NCBI GenBank assembly: GCA_947034895.1
Contig: OX344764.1
Span: 56,959,348-57,023,347, forward strand
Direction of reading: 5' to 3'
Source of the DNA: Rhytidiadelphus loreus
Lineage: Eukaryota > Streptophyta > Bryopsida > Hypnales > Hylocomiaceae
Length of the DNA: 64,000 bases
Below the pieces are notes generated by a model that was given only the letters and a program-made list of their open reading frames with translations, ran no database searches and was not told the origin of the DNA. This document shows positions 34,775 through 47,036 of the stretch, one piece after another (the stretch's first letter is position 1; each line of letters begins with the position of its first letter). A program made the translations under genes and the position numbers.

Positions 34775-37700
34775 AGAATGAATTTAGGCATACCTTTGAA
34801 TCACTCCTAATATCAATTGCACATGGATATACCTTTAGTTTCATTTTCATCACACCAGTTAGAATGGCGTCATATAAAAAACTGGCACTTTTCCAGATGC
34901 TCATCTGGAACCTCAGATCTATGTCTATCCTAGATTTCTAGAGCTCTGTGCATTTGAGTGTCTAAATATGAGCGATTTCCCCAGTTATGTTCATGGGTTC
35001 CAGTAGGTGAACCATTTCTGCAGAGAGAGGACAAAGTCAATTCTCTTGTTACTGCCAGAGTCCTTGTTTTTTTCTCTGAACCCTAAACCCTGCAGTCATA
35101 TCCCGTCTTGCCAGATTCTACCCTGCTCCCTTCCTTTGGCCTATTTACCATGACACAACCTAGCCAACCGCGAGGACATCCTAGCCAACCATGGGAACAG
35201 TCTGACTATTTGGATGCCCAAGGATTTGAACCTTTGTCTCTGAGCTATCCGCAGCAGGCAAATATGTGTCAGCAGCAAAAAAAGGTCAAAGAAAATCTTC
35301 GATCTCTATCGAAGAAGAGACTGCTGGCAATCATGTGCCAGCAACAGGCGGCACTTGTAGAACACTTTAGAGTACATGATCAGATATGTAACTCAAAACA
35401 TTCTGAGACGGACCCAAAGTAACCCATTGCCCAGATAAGGTTACCTAATGGACACTTCTCAGAAGCAAGGACTTGTAAGATAACTGCACCCAAATTACCT
35501 ACTAAACCCGACCCTTACAAATTCTCGCCTAAAATGGAAAATTCATGAGTGCCTAAGATTGATTTTGGGTAGTCATTTTCAGCAGTTTGAAATTTCACTG
35601 TTGATTCATGCAGTGTTCTATGAACACATGCTAAGAGGTTCATGGAATCCCCTTTTTAACGTCCAACATGATCTATCGAAAAACTGAAGAGAGTATAGCT
35701 ATAAAAACCATGCTCAAATGTTTATTTGGGCAGTTTTAGGTGTAGTTACCTGTAAGCCCTATCACCAAGGTAAGGTAACAGGTCCATAAATCGACCATTT
35801 AAGAGCTGGAACTGATTTTTGGAGAGGTGGAACTTCTTGAAATATTTTTCAGTAAATTATCCTTGAAAGACCATAAGAATTGGCATCTAACCCAAGTTGT
35901 TTCATATGTTTAGAAGCTTTCTGAAATTAGTTATGAATTTTTTAAGTTCAAATGCACTATGCTCTAAAATCAAACAATGTAAATTTTAGGAGGTGGGCAA
36001 TTTTAGAGCCCGAGCACTTTATGGACATGTTACCTTAGTTGGCCAAAACTTATTAGATTAGATGCACTCTTCATTCCCTTAAAGCCATGCATTAGATACT
36101 TTTACTTGTATGCATCCTCACTAGGTTAATCTCGAAGACAATTGGAAGCAATATTTTCATTTCCTTTTTGGAGAAGGAGCTAGTTGTTTCTTCAATACTC
36201 ATGTGATACTTGGTGATATCTTTATGAAAACTAGGTGATACCTAGGTAAAATTTGTCTACTAGTCTTAAAATATAACAGTAATCTGACTTTTTTGTCCCA
36301 AAAAACTGAAAATTTCCTTTACAAAAAATAGTCAACATCATTTGACTGTAGCCAATTGGCAAAAAAATCTTGCTTCAAAAAAACACTGATTCCAGCCATG
36401 ACTTCTCTTGGACATTGTGTGTTACGTTCTCCATGGAAATCACCTGCAGACTCCTAACTACATTGCATGAAAGGGAAATAAATACCTTGTATTTGTAAAA
36501 AAAAAACTGAATGGAAGGCTAAAGCAAGTGTAAGGGCACCTGGCTAGGGAAAACTATTTGACGGAAAACAATGGCTAGATGCTCTCAATATTGGCACTGT
36601 GAATGAAAGGTGAAGATTACGTAAATTATGCTTTCTTTTGTGAATTGTGAATCTCATTGTGAAGGGAATTGGTTTGGGTTGCTTGAACAATTGATAGATT
36701 CAGGATCTGTGTTTGACGATGAACCTCGGCGGCGGCGGCGGCGGCCTCTGGAGGAGATGGGGCCAAATCACAGTGAAGCCAATAACGACGCCCAGTGTTT
36801 TCGTCCGAAGACCAACTTGCCGTCTCCCTATGTCGACCCCCGATGGTGATCTCGGTGTGTATCCTCATACACGGAACCTCTTCACTTTCAGCTCCTGCAG
36901 ATTCATGTTCCATTGAGAATTACAGCTTATTAAATGCTAGGATTAATTACTGTGCATTTCTAGTATTTATTTTGTTTATGGCAAGTCGATGTCACTGAAG
37001 ATGATTCAAGGCGAGAGGTCTCTGACCTCTTAGATAACTTTCGGATCAGTTTGCAAACTACAGTAGTGCAAAGCTGAGTGAATTCATGGATTCTTGGAAA
37101 CAGCATTCGTGTAGAGGGGACCCAGGTTCAACAATTCGTGTCATGTTGACACTGGGCATGTAAGTTAAAAAAAAGGCCACATTAGGATATTGCTTCGTGT
37201 TGAATTTGAATGTGCTCCTACACTGTAATCTGGTGCTATGGTCATCTCAATTGCATGCTTTCTTCAAGAAAATCAATGTTAGGACAAATCTTACCTGTAC
37301 AAACGAGATTTACAACATACTATCAGACTCCCCATATATATTTCAAGGAAAATGCACAATTTCAATGGTTCTAATTATCACGAAACCGTCTCCCTATCAT
37401 CTGCTCCCTTCTCATTCCCAATCAAACCCGAGGATTGCACGAGGTCTTTGAGTGTACAATCCACCACTCCAAGAAAGACTCCCTGCAAAACTCCATAGGA
37501 GTTACTCAACCTCATTTCCAACGTTCATTTGAAGATACACTGTTCAAATCAAGAGTTCATATCAACGCTCACAGTTCCAAGAGTTGCGCAGTTGCACCCT
37601 TCACCAATTGCTCTGAAAAGACGATGGGGACGCAATTCAACTTCTGGCATTGCAATCACAGCAGAATGTAAAGTAAGGTTACAGCTGTGCTCAATATTGA

Positions 37701-38053
37701 CAACGAAACCTAAATCAATTCAAGAGTCTTGCACATCCGATCCTCGTCTACATCTCCATCATGTAGAGCGAGGCGTACTGCTCGTTCCAACTGTAGTAAG
37801 AAATCGGCATGCAAAAAAATTCACATGTTCGCCCACCTTCCTTCAGCGTAAGGTCGAGGCATACATGCTAACTGATCGTTCAAACTGTTCAAACTCTGCC
37901 ATATTCTCAAAGCTGCATCGTCTCTGCTCTCCCGTCAATTCAATACGGAGGTCATTCGTGAGCTGCCTTGCGGTGTAATGAGAACTATGGAACTCTGCAC
38001 TTAGTTTTGTCAGTACAAAAAAACACAAGGTGTGGGAAACTGGTCATACGCCA
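34775..38053. other. Intergenic with two weak coding candidates
   Basis: An open frame 35108-35422 (MTQPSQPRGHPSQPWEQ then Gln/Lys-rich MCQQQKKVKENLRSLSKKR) follows an acceptor-like CCCTGCAG at 35095 and might be a terminal exon of the EF-hand gene, but the phase does not fit the best upstream donors. Another frame, 36628-36849, is listed separately. The rest (35423-36600 and 36917-38050) shows no gene. Confidence 0.4.
36628..36849 (+). CDS. Possible 73-aa ORF or first exon, unknown
   Basis: ATG at 36628 opens MLSFVNCESHCEGNWFGLLE, then an acidic stretch and a run of six Arg encoded by CGG codons (36727-36746), then EEMGPNHSEANNDAQCF and a stop. The overlapping minus frame is open too because of the GGC/CGG run. 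No domain is recognised. It may be a real small exon or an accident of the CGG repeat. Confidence 0.22.
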   Translation: MLSFVNCESHCEGNWFGLLEQLIDSGSVFDDEPRRRRRRPLEEMGPNHSEANNDAQCFRPKTNLPSPYVDPRW

Positions 38054-39518
38054 CTAATCATCATCTTCATCAATATCACCGCCAATAGAAATGGGACCAT
38101 CTCTATCTGGCAATGCATAAGAACCAGACAAATAAAATGGATCAACTAAAGCATCCAGAATGCGACGCTCTAGGTCCTTCTCTTCAATCCACATGGAGCT
38201 TTGCTGCCGAACTGTTTCTTTCTCTTTCCCGACCAGACGAAGAAATTTCTTCTCCCTAAACTGCCGTCTCGCTGCCTTAGCTTTCCTCTCTTCCTCCTGA
38301 AGACAGAAATTAACAATGTCAAGAGGAATTTTCGCAGCTTCAAATCAGCGAGTAATACACAACCTCAACAAGTTTACACAATAAGAAAATATGACACAAG
38401 CAAATTACATAAGTCCACCAAGCGTACTCACAGAAGATAACCAGAACAGAAAAAACTTACCAGAAACCGGAATAACACCGTTTTATTCTGTTCTCCGATT
38501 CTAGTTCAGAAATAATTTGAACGATTCTAAAGATTTTCAATAATTATGTGTACTTACAGCTTAGGAACAGAGTTTTCTTAAACAGAGTAAACCCTGAACA
38601 CTAAACCCTCAGAAAAGAAACTTTAAAATGGAATTAACATTCCATGTCTAACCCTGAATGGGGTAATCAAATAATTGACATGTTCCCTGGCTCAAAGCCA
38701 AATCTTCCACAAATGTTATCAGCAATATAAATGTGTATCTAATGCAGTGATCAAATGCGTAGAACAAAACTGGACAAAGAATGATAACGGCACTCCAGAA
38801 TCTACAAACGTTATTAGCACTAAAAATTAGGGCTACTGGAAACGGAATAAGAACATTTTATTCCGTTTTTTTATTTCTAGTTCAGTAATATCTTGAACAT
38901 TTCTTAACATTTTCAATCTTTGTAAGTGTCCTTACAGTTTAAGAGCAGAGTCTTTCCAAACAGAATCCAAAAACATGCAAATAAAGAACATTCAGAAACG
39001 CAATTTAAAACGGATCATTTTCTCGTAAAACAGTTTTCTCGTAGCACCGCTACAAATACGACTCCTTCATAGAACCATCACACCAGCCACCTCAGTAAAT
39101 GTACAGAAAACAATGGAGAGAGAACGATAACGGCACTCACAAGTCTAGCCCGGAGGGATTTGCTCTCCTCAACTACTTCCAAAGCTCGAATCTCCGATCT
39201 CTCTTTCTTCATCACCAACCGCTTCTCCTTCTCTACAAGAATCCTCTCCCGCGTAATCAACTCCACCTGCCGCTTCTCCTTCCGTTTCCTCTCCTCCTCG
39301 GCCGCGAACTTCTTCCGCAACTCCGACATCTGCTTCTCGTAATCACGTCTCATCAGGGACAATTCCTTGCCGACCACTTTCACTTTCCTCCCTCCATCGG
39401 ATGATGCCTCAGGCGATCCCGTTGCATCGGCCACCTCCGTGCTCAGCAATCTCGAAATGGCTCCGGAATGAGGTTGGACTAGAATCCTACGAAGACATTG
39501 CACCCTCGAGGCTGCCAT
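38054..39518 (-). CDS. Two-exon gene for a 206-aa coiled-coil mitochondrial-type protein (mS26-like?)
   Basis: Exons on the minus strand: 39518-39141 (126 codons, ending RARL, donor GTGAGT) and 38296-38054 (81 codons with stop, acceptor TCTTCAG), phase 0 at the junction. The N-terminus MAASRVQCLRRILVQPHSGA has the Arg/Ser/Ala-rich, acid-free look of a mitochondrial targeting peptide. Residues 50-160 are a highly charged coiled coil (MRRDYEKQMSELRKKFAAEE). The C-terminal part has SSMWIEEKDLERRILDALVD, then an acidic end GGDIDEDDD. This layout resembles small-subunit mitoribosomal protein mS26 (MRPS26/PET123), in which a charged helix is followed by a W-I-x-x-x-x-L-E motif. That assignment is an inference from pattern only. 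Splice sites and frame are clean, so the gene itself is likely intact. Confidence 0.72.
38461..39145. repeat. Diverged ~345-375-bp tandem duplication inside the intron
   Basis: GGAATAA-A-C-TTTTATTC near 38469 recurs near 38843, each followed by TCTAGTTCAG-AATA-TTGAAC, ATTTTCAAT and CTTACAG-TTA-GA-CAGAGT. GATAACGGCACTC at 38783 recurs at 39127, where it spans the exon-1 donor site. So the exon-1/intron junction and the following intron sequence were duplicated; the downstream copy of the donor has decayed. Confidence 0.7.
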
Positions 39519-39854
39519 TGAGGATGCTTCCCTTTTGGAAAAAATGGGTTCACTGAAATTTAAACCTCATGAATTGCTACGGCGGCGAGAAGCGCTCGCT
39601 TCGGCAATGCACCCTCCGATAGCTCGGGCTCCATCAGCAAAAAGAACAGGGCGACCTGCAAAACCGTGACAGAGGAAATTTAGGGTTTGAGGTTTGGGGA
39701 CTATCTACTCTTTGCGGAGGATGGGATCTAAGCGGGAGCTACATGTCTCTCAAGACACTAAGGAAGGGCCGGATTGCTTTTGGAACCCGTGAAAAATATT
39801 GCAACTTATTATATTGAGAGAGCACAGGGAAACTGCGGCTCTGCGATGGAATTT

Positions 39855-40088
39855 TTGACTCTATGTATTCAATATAACTCACGCATTTGTGTACAAACCA
39901 TTGTGGACGAAATAACTCCAATTTGTTCGGTAGTCAATATATTTCCGTTAGCCGGCTGGTGGGAGCGAGAAGTTTGGGATATGTTCAGTGTTTATTTTTC
40001 TAATCATCCCGATTTACGCCGTATATTAACAGATTATGGTTTTGAGGGTCATTCATTACAAAAAAGACTTTCCTTAATCTATGTATAG
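39855..40088 (+). pseudogene. nad9: Nuclear copy of mitochondrial nad9 (complex I subunit), fragment
   Basis: The frame matches the conserved C-terminal half of NAD9 (30-kDa-type subunit of NADH dehydrogenase): [19 protein letters not shown], then [32 protein letters not shown]. In plants this gene is mitochondrial. After YGFEGH an extra A in a run of A shifts the frame and a stop ends it at 40088, so KDFPLSGY and the tail are lost; the N-terminal half is absent. Substitutions such as DMFS for the usual DMFG show relaxed constraint. It is best read as a mitochondrial DNA transfer into the nucleus. It lies about 340 bases from the start of the mitochondrial-type gene on the opposite strand. 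Confidence 0.9.
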
Positions 40089-41034
40089 ATGAACTTTAAC
40101 CCCTAATGCACTTTAGCGATTTAGATACGAGCAGTGTAGAAAAGCCCTTGTGGTGTACATTGTAACATAATTTCCGCTCTATGTGGAGTATGAGGCGTAT
40201 CTTTTGGGTGAACTTAAAATTTGGTAGCACAAAGAAGTCAGTAAATTTTTAGAATTCTTGGAGTTGCCAAAGTCTGCTATCTATTTTTGTCAACTTATTT
40301 TGTATTTTGTATCTCCGGTGCGTAGTGACTGTAAGACTTAGAGAGTTGTGGGGCCTACAATATTGAAAATGGTCTCTCTTGCTGACATAGTCCGTGCATC
40401 CTTATTAGCAGACCCATATGGTATCATAGGTGGCCAAGTCAAATAGCTACAGTTTCTACCGATCATGTTGTAGGCGTACATGCAAGACGTCCTTGCGATT
40501 GCTCCGCTAGACCAATAAACAAATACCTTTCGGATTAGAAATCAGAAAATAAATTCATCCTGTAATGTGAGTTGAAGTCCTGGTGGTTGGGACTTGAGTT
40601 GCTTCGATTCAGCTTCTTGAACCAGTTGTCGGTAGCAATTGCAAAATTTTCCCTGTCCGCGTCCCTCTTGCAATCATTTGCCTAATACTCGGTGGAGATA
40701 GTGTTGTTTCTTGAAAACTCCATCACCTCATACATATAATGAAAAGCAGATCAAAAAAGATTTGGAGAAATGAAACTCACAATCCAAAGATTTTCAAGAT
40801 ATCGTTATTGAATACAGACGTGACTTCCTCGTACAGCTTCTTCCCTCCCTCCCTCAACCTTTCACATATGAAAGCACAAAACTCACTTTCTATGGCACTC
40901 ATTTTGCCTTCTCTCGTCGTTGCTACCACCTAACTCCTTCCGCAATTCCTCTCGCAAATATCTACTTCGTAGTACCCTCCGTCCTACTCTCCATCCTCAC
41001 CCTTCTACTTTCAAGTACTTCTCTTGCTTCAGCA
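40089..41034. other. Intergenic, nothing firm
   Basis: No gene recognised. Part may belong to the same mitochondrial transfer, but I see no further organelle gene. An open frame at 40739-40933 has no motif. Confidence 0.4.
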
Positions 41035-41473
41035 ATGGCGCACCAAAATGCTACAAGCTATGTAGACGACTTCAGTTTTGGGAAGTTGCTGCGGAAGACG
41101 TCCTTTGTATCAATGGTGCGTTTTTTCCCACATAATTGCCTTCGTACTCTCCTACACTTCCTCTTTTGCCGTTCCTATCTAATTAATGGCATCTCATTTG
41201 CGGCTGTGATTTGCGCAGACTATTCCTTCGTGGTTTGTGAGAGCCCACGGACACAGCTTCACATGCAACGTCTTGTTAATATTTGCCGGAAGAAGAAGAA
41301 CTTAAAAGGTAAAGGTGAATGTCTACTTGATGAAGCAGTACAGACATGTCTCCTTCGCGTTTGGTTTCAAGGAATTTTGTCACCTTCATGACTTGCGCGA
41401 AGGTGATCGACTCAACTTCAAACTCGTTAGCACGTCATGCTTCCAAGTCACACGCCCCTCAATTGAACTATGA
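41035..41473 (+). pseudogene. B3 DNA-binding domain gene with an in-frame stop
   Basis: Two exons fit: 41035-41115 (MAHQNATSYVDDFSFGKLLR, donor GTGCGT) and 41219-41473 (acceptor TTGCGCAG), phase 0. Joined they give the plant B3 fold: KTSFVSM then TIPSWFVRAHGHSFTCNVLL, FAGRRRT, a TAA at 41303-41305, then VNVYLMKQYRH, GFKEFCHLHDLREGDRLNFK and FQVTRPS. The GFxEFxxxxxLxEGDxxxF pattern is characteristic of B3/REM transcription factors. The TAA lies in the loop before beta-strand 4, just upstream of an AAAAG|GTAAAG that could serve as a donor, so alternative splicing is possible. Otherwise it is a recent pseudogene. Only about 110 codons long, i.e. one domain. Confidence 0.6.
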
Positions 41474-43679
41474 TAATTCGGTTGTTACTTGAACTTCCTT
41501 ACGCTTCAATGTCAACACTCTGGTAATGCTTCACCTGCCTTCGAGTGAGCGATCAATGCTACAGTCTTTGTGTTAGGGAGTACAACGTCAATGGAGCAAA
41601 CAACAACCATGTAATTTGTTCACCTGCAGCTATTCAGAATCACCATGTCAATACTTTGTACAATCTGTGAAGCCACTAGGTGACTTCATATGCATGACAG
41701 AGGAATCAACAAAGTGCTAGCATATCTATTTTGACAGATTGGAGCTCAACAAGCAAAGCTCTATAGTACTAGGACTACTAGTACTATTATTATCCATCGG
41801 CCCATCCAATATATATAGAAAGGTCTAAGAAGTAGAGTGGCACACTTTCTACATAAAAACAGTAGCTCTTCTATAGATATTTTTTATTTTGAGACCTCTG
41901 TATATACCGGCCTAAGAAATACTTGACTATGCACTAACTAGACAAAAACTTCAAACCTGCCATGTAGATCAATAGCCATTACTTTAGTACATAAATACAT
42001 CCACCTTTTGCTTCTTCAACGTTTGCTGCTTTGGTTCCCCAGCTTGAAAAAGCAGGCACTTTGTTTGATTCACTGTGATTGGCCTCCTTAGTGACACTAC
42101 TACTATAGGAGGCTTAGGTTTGAAAGTCCTACATACACTTTTATCATTACACTATGTACAACATATAAACAAAGTTGTTCACCAGGACTCTAAGAATTCT
42201 CAATGTATTACCAAGTCGAGGCGATTTTGCTCACATTTTAGAACGCCATTATGGTACTTTATGATGAAACCCTTAGGTCCACTCTTCATTTCCAGAGCTT
42301 CCAACACACTGGAGTTCATCATTTTTGTTGAAAGGCTAGTCCACTAGAAGGCCATGCTCCAGTTGCATCTACCGGACGGGGTTCGTTCCTCTGTAGAACC
42401 AAATCCAATTGAGGTGGAAAATAATTAAGCCCTTTGAAGTTCCACCTTGCCATGACACCAGGGAAGGTACACGGAGCATAGACAGAGCTGCAATTTGCAT
42501 TAGGGTGGCCATCTTGATTGGATTTGGTAACAAATACTCACTCCACAGATTGGCCAAATATATAGGCAGCACAACACTTGCTCAATCTACAAAAGAAAGA
42601 CAGCATCTCAGCATTTGAAGCCTAAACTTGTAAGTAATAAAACTAGGTCATAACATACAAAAGCAATACAAACCTATTTCATATGATGTTTTCCAAAATG
42701 AAATTCTGGAACATCATGCATATCAATTACAGTATCATCGACTGCACAACACTTTGACACGAAATCAAAGTACGACATAGAAACTCATTTGGAAACCCAA
42801 GCATTCAGGTACAGTACAAACCTGATACCCTTGTTTCAAAAAAAGATCTCAAGTAAAGTAAAAGAGTTGGAAAATGAACAAAAAAACATATCACAATTGA
42901 GGAAGATCAAAAGACGACAACCAAAATACACAAACACCAACCAAGCAGCAGCATATCGAAACAAGATCGAACTATTTGTCCACATAGATAATCCTAAAAT
43001 GATTTGGTTCACTCAGCACATACAACCATTATGCAAGGAAAATAGCTCCTCACTCACACTTCACACTCACTTCACATGGCCTTTACAAACAAAAAGACCC
43101 TTGAGAAGAACAATGAATTCCAACTTCCAAAGTGCCTCATTGTATTCTTCATTACCAGTCTTCCTCAACTTTAGCTAAAAGAAATGCCTCAAATACATAG
43201 TAATAATGCAAGGATCACAAAGATCCACTAAACTAAAATGTATTGCTATAAAGTAAAAGACATGGATACATTTATAAACAACTCCACAAACAACTTTGCA
43301 TTCATAGTATGGGTGTTCTTCTGTCTACAGAAGCCAAAATCCGTAATCCAAGCAAAAATGGGGAACATACATGTTGGACATAGTTCCGTCATAACAGTTT
43401 GAAGACCAAAATGCTGAACTACGTGAATTCTATGAAACTCTGCATGCACAGCATGCTACGTCCAAAATGAGCTACAAAAGATGACAACACTGTATACTAT
43501 CTATGGCAACTTCACTTCACAAGCTATGACATCTACTTGAAGGAGGCAAGGCACAGAAGGCACTCGCAGCCGCTCTGCCCACTGTGTCATCGAAGTTCCA
43601 ATTTGGTGACATGCTCAGAAACTTCCATTGTAGTGCTTGAATGGATAACAAAACGGGCGTCAAATTCTTGATTTCATTT
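41474..43679. other. Intergenic, no gene recognised
   Basis: Open frames up to 129 codons (42789-43178 and others) have no motif. The right part may be the non-coding flank of the piggyBac element. I found no TTAA-flanked terminus by eye. Confidence 0.4.
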
Positions 43680-46230
43680 TGCATGCTAGGCATAGTAGAA
43701 TCCTTCCCAGTACATCCACTTGTTGCCACAAGCCTAGCAATACCATCTCTATAGGTGACCACAAACAATACAGGTTCTTCTGAGACTTGAGTGAACAGGA
43801 GCATGGATAAGCAGTGGCCGCGTGGGTACTCGACCAGTTGGATTTGCCCTCCTTTGCCGGGCAAAGACAACATCCTTCACCAAATGCTTCCCTATAGCTA
43901 TCTTGAAAGCCAGATGGGGCATGATTTATAATCCAAGGTCCTCCATTTCTTTTACCCAAGTCACGTAAGCATTTATCATGCTTTGATCCACTACAAAGTG
44001 AAAAAGCTTCATCCACCACTTGTGATAGCGTAATTGAGCGGAGTAGTTCCCTCGCAAATGGTTCGTCATGTCAACCCCTCTTATATATTCCACATACGCT
44101 TTGTGCATGGGTGACGAAGGCACAATCAACTAACCGCACATACCAGGTATACAACGTAGTATTCTCACACCAAGCACCCACGGTGTCTCTACAGTACTCA
44201 ACAAAGTCACTAGTTTCTTGTCTTGCCACGACATGACCCTCATTTGGCGATGACAGTGGGTCCTAATGACCATGGATCCTCTAACCTCATTGTCCTGCTC
44301 CCGGTACAGATCTAAAGGGAGATTCTTACTACTGCGCTGAACAGTGCCAGTGGCCCACATTCCATTAACCATGAGCTTGTGAAATAGATTCACGCTAGCA
44401 AATAAATTGTCTATGAACAAGTGGTGACCCCTACCATTCAAGCTACTTACCATTCTCTCAACCACATGGTAACCTAGACCGTGTGGACCAATACATGTTC
44501 CTTCTTTGAAATACACCTCGATATTCCACACAAACCTACTTTTAGAACTCGCTAGTAGCCACAATTTTATCCCAAATCTAACCGGCTTATCGGGCATGAA
44601 TTATCTGATGAAACAATAACGGCCTTTGTATGGAATGACACACTCATCAACCATAATCTCCCTCTCTAGATTGTAGATGTTTTGTGAGACCTTTCCAAAC
44701 AATTCTATAAGCCACCGTGTTTTTGCTATCCGATCAAACTAAGGATACTCAACATCTCTCACTAATTGACTATTGTCCACTAGATGGAAGCACCTGAGAA
44801 TCTACTGGAACCTACCTAGAGTCATGACCTGAGCTATCACTACGTTGTACATGAGGCTTTCTCTCTTCATGATCCAATAGTGTTTTATACTAGGTAGTTT
44901 TTTGCATCCCATTAGGATGTACACACCTATCCAGCGTCTAATCTCTGAGCGGTCTACGTCTACCCATATAGCACCGCCCTTTGTGCGTGGCATTTCATTA
45001 GCTTTATGGGGAAGTACAACTCTAGCATACCTATTAGTTTCTAAAACTATGCGGTCCAACGCCTCATCGGACCAGTAGAGGTTGAAGACTCGTTCGGGCT
45101 GAGGGACTCCTACATTCACTAGAAAAAAACTTCATTTCAGCCAACAAAAGTTGGAAGACAGTTTTGCTGACTACAACGCAGTTTTCAAAAAACTGCGTTA
45201 CTGTCAACGTAATTTTTTGAAAACTATGTTGCAGTCAACAAAACTGTCTTCCAACTTTTGTTGGCTGAAATGCAGTTTTCTTCTAGTGATTCGTCTAACA
45301 CTTCAACCCGGGAGCAAGACCTGTGAAATTGTCTCAACTTCCAATGAACTCTATACTATCGGAATTCCACAACGACTTACGATAGTAAGTAGCCAGTTCC
45401 TCTATATCCATGTCCTAGGGAATAAAGGCCTTGGGTTGCATGCACCACCTGCCTAGGTTATCGTCCTATTGTAGTGATTCATGTATAATATCTACATCAA
45501 AATCTAAGTCACTACTTTCTACTGCATTCTCATAAGTTGGAAGCCACTCTATGTCACTGGAGTTGGCATCCTCAGAGGCAGGTTGGATATCATCGTTGAC
45601 ATCCTCCGAGCCACTCCCTACCTCGCCAAAAAGCATATACTCTAGTAGACTTACACTTGCCTTCGAAAAAGTTGTGCGAGCAGTGGAGTCTTGGATGCCT
45701 TCAGGTCTGTCCATGGTAGACGGGACTTCAAAATTTGCAATGGGATCAACACGGGGCTCCAATGCAAGTCTTGTTCCAAGGTTGTTGGCGCCCACCCGCT
45801 CTCTGCGTCTTCCCCTGTTCTTCTGTAGGAATACTTCCTCTATAGAACCATCTGCCTTGCCGTCGAGACGTACGAGCCCTTCTTTCGGTAGCATTTATGT
45901 ATCATGAAGGCCTTCAGTGTTTGTTGGAGGGTGGACCGTAGTACATTTGTTTCTTGGGAAGCCATGTTGGCCCTTGGCCCAACCATAGTTGTGTCTACCC
46001 TCACTGCCCATGGCGCCAGAGTGGGGTGACAACTCGATACAAACTTCATGTTCGTATAGGTGATACTCGTTGGAAAAGCTGCCTAATTTGCAGACAATTT
46101 TTATGTGCCCCGTAGGTGTGGCAACACTTCTCCAATAACCACTTTGCACAATTGAATTGAAGGAAGCATCCCGCCAAGGTGTGTACTCCCAAATCCAGTG
46201 GCCTTGTGAATTGGATCGGCAGCCCTCCAT
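43680..46230 (-). pseudogene. piggyBac transposase, broken and interrupted by a MITE
   Basis: One minus frame, cut by stops, follows the piggyBac (PGBD) transposase. Order: N-terminal acidic region from MEGCRSNSQG at 46230 to 45466, FTGLAPGLK at the MITE, VFNLYWSDEALDRIV, WIGVYILMGC, HLVDNSQLV, EIMVDECVIPYKGRY (first catalytic Asp), MPDKPVRFGIKLW, GHHLFIDNLFAS (second Asp), GTVQRSSKNLP, MSWQDKKLVTLLST, YIRGVDMTNHLR (third Asp), YHKWWMKLFHFVVDQSMINAY, and a Cys-rich tail with CIVCG near 43780. The DDD triad is kept. In-frame stops include TAG at 44802-44804, another TAG about 60 bases on, a TAA just before MPDKP, and others; a 172-bp MITE sits at 45117-45288. Not functional. piggyBac is well known in animals and less often reported in plants. 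Confidence 0.88.
45114..45291. mobile_element. 172-bp palindromic CACTA-type MITE inside piggyBac, ATT duplication
   Basis: CACTAGAAAAAAAC at 45117 pairs with TTTTCTTCTAGTG ending 45288; ATT flanks both sides (45114-45116, 45289-45291). The arms continue through TTCATTTCAGCCAACAAAAG and AAAACTGCG, making nearly the whole element one hairpin. It has no coding content. Confidence 0.92.
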
Positions 46231-46697
46231 GCCTCTTCCCTAAAAATGTTGTCTCACATATTGATGTTTCAAGTCTCCATGTTCCCGACAGTGTGTTGTG
46301 ATTCAGGCGCAATATGGTTGTTGAAGAGTTTATAATCTTCTTCTTAGAAGTGGGCGAGAACTTTCCGAATGTATGAGTTATTTTATTGTTGTTGGTCGTA
46401 TTGAGTAAGGGTTGCCGCCTTCTCCCGTGTCAACCATTCCCTGCATTTGGTTGAGGACAACAAGAGTAGAAATCCAATTTCTTGGTTTTTTTCTCTTTTG
46501 TGAGCACTCCTTTCCGCTTCTAGTCCCTCCTCCATCTACCATTTCTCCCCCTTGCTGCAAAAAGGAAAAATAACAATAATTGAGCGTGAGTCTTTTGGTT
46601 GGCTTGAAGTAGACCATATAGAAGTAGCATCCTTTTCTACACATGAAACATATTGAAACAATACAAGAAGGTATATATGTATATGAAGTATAGGTGG

Positions 46698-46864
46698 TAT
46701 CACTAGAAGAAAACTGCATTTCTGTCAACACAAGCCAGTTGATGTTTTCTAAAAATTGCGTTTACTACTACACAGTTTTCTGAAAACTGTGTTTTCTGCA
46801 ACACAGTTTTCAGAAGATATCAGTTGGCTTGTGTTGGCTGAAATGCAGTTTTTTCTTAGTATAT
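46698..46864. mobile_element. 161-bp palindromic CACTA-type MITE, TAT duplication
   Basis: CACTAGAAGAAAACTGCATT at 46701 pairs with AATGCAGTTTTTTCTTAGTA ending 46861; TAT flanks both sides. The inner arms share CAACACAAGCCA and AGTTTTCTGAAAACTGTG. It is a sister of the element at 45117 (shared GCAGTTTTCTTCTAG-type arm), with the right CTAGTG mutated to TTAGTA. Confidence 0.88.
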
Positions 46865-47036
46865 GTCTTTCCCATGTTGTTAAATCAAGGGGTGGAGGTC
46901 TAATGTCATTCGGGGAGTTAGGGCTAGGCATGAAACTGAGGTGCTGTAAGAGTCGTAAAGTATGTGTCGACGTCTGTTGTTTGGGTACACAAGGCTTTCA
47001 GGGCCTCTTGACTTTGAAGGTCACAACTGCCCCCTC

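Noticed and set aside
35108..35422. Terminal exon of the EF-hand gene
   Set aside because: An acceptor-like site exists at 35095, but the long frame needs phase 0 while the best upstream donors give phase 1 or 2. Kept only as a possibility.
43660..44019. 119-aa minus-strand frame with many Cys
   Set aside because: It is an off-frame shadow of the piggyBac C-terminal region.
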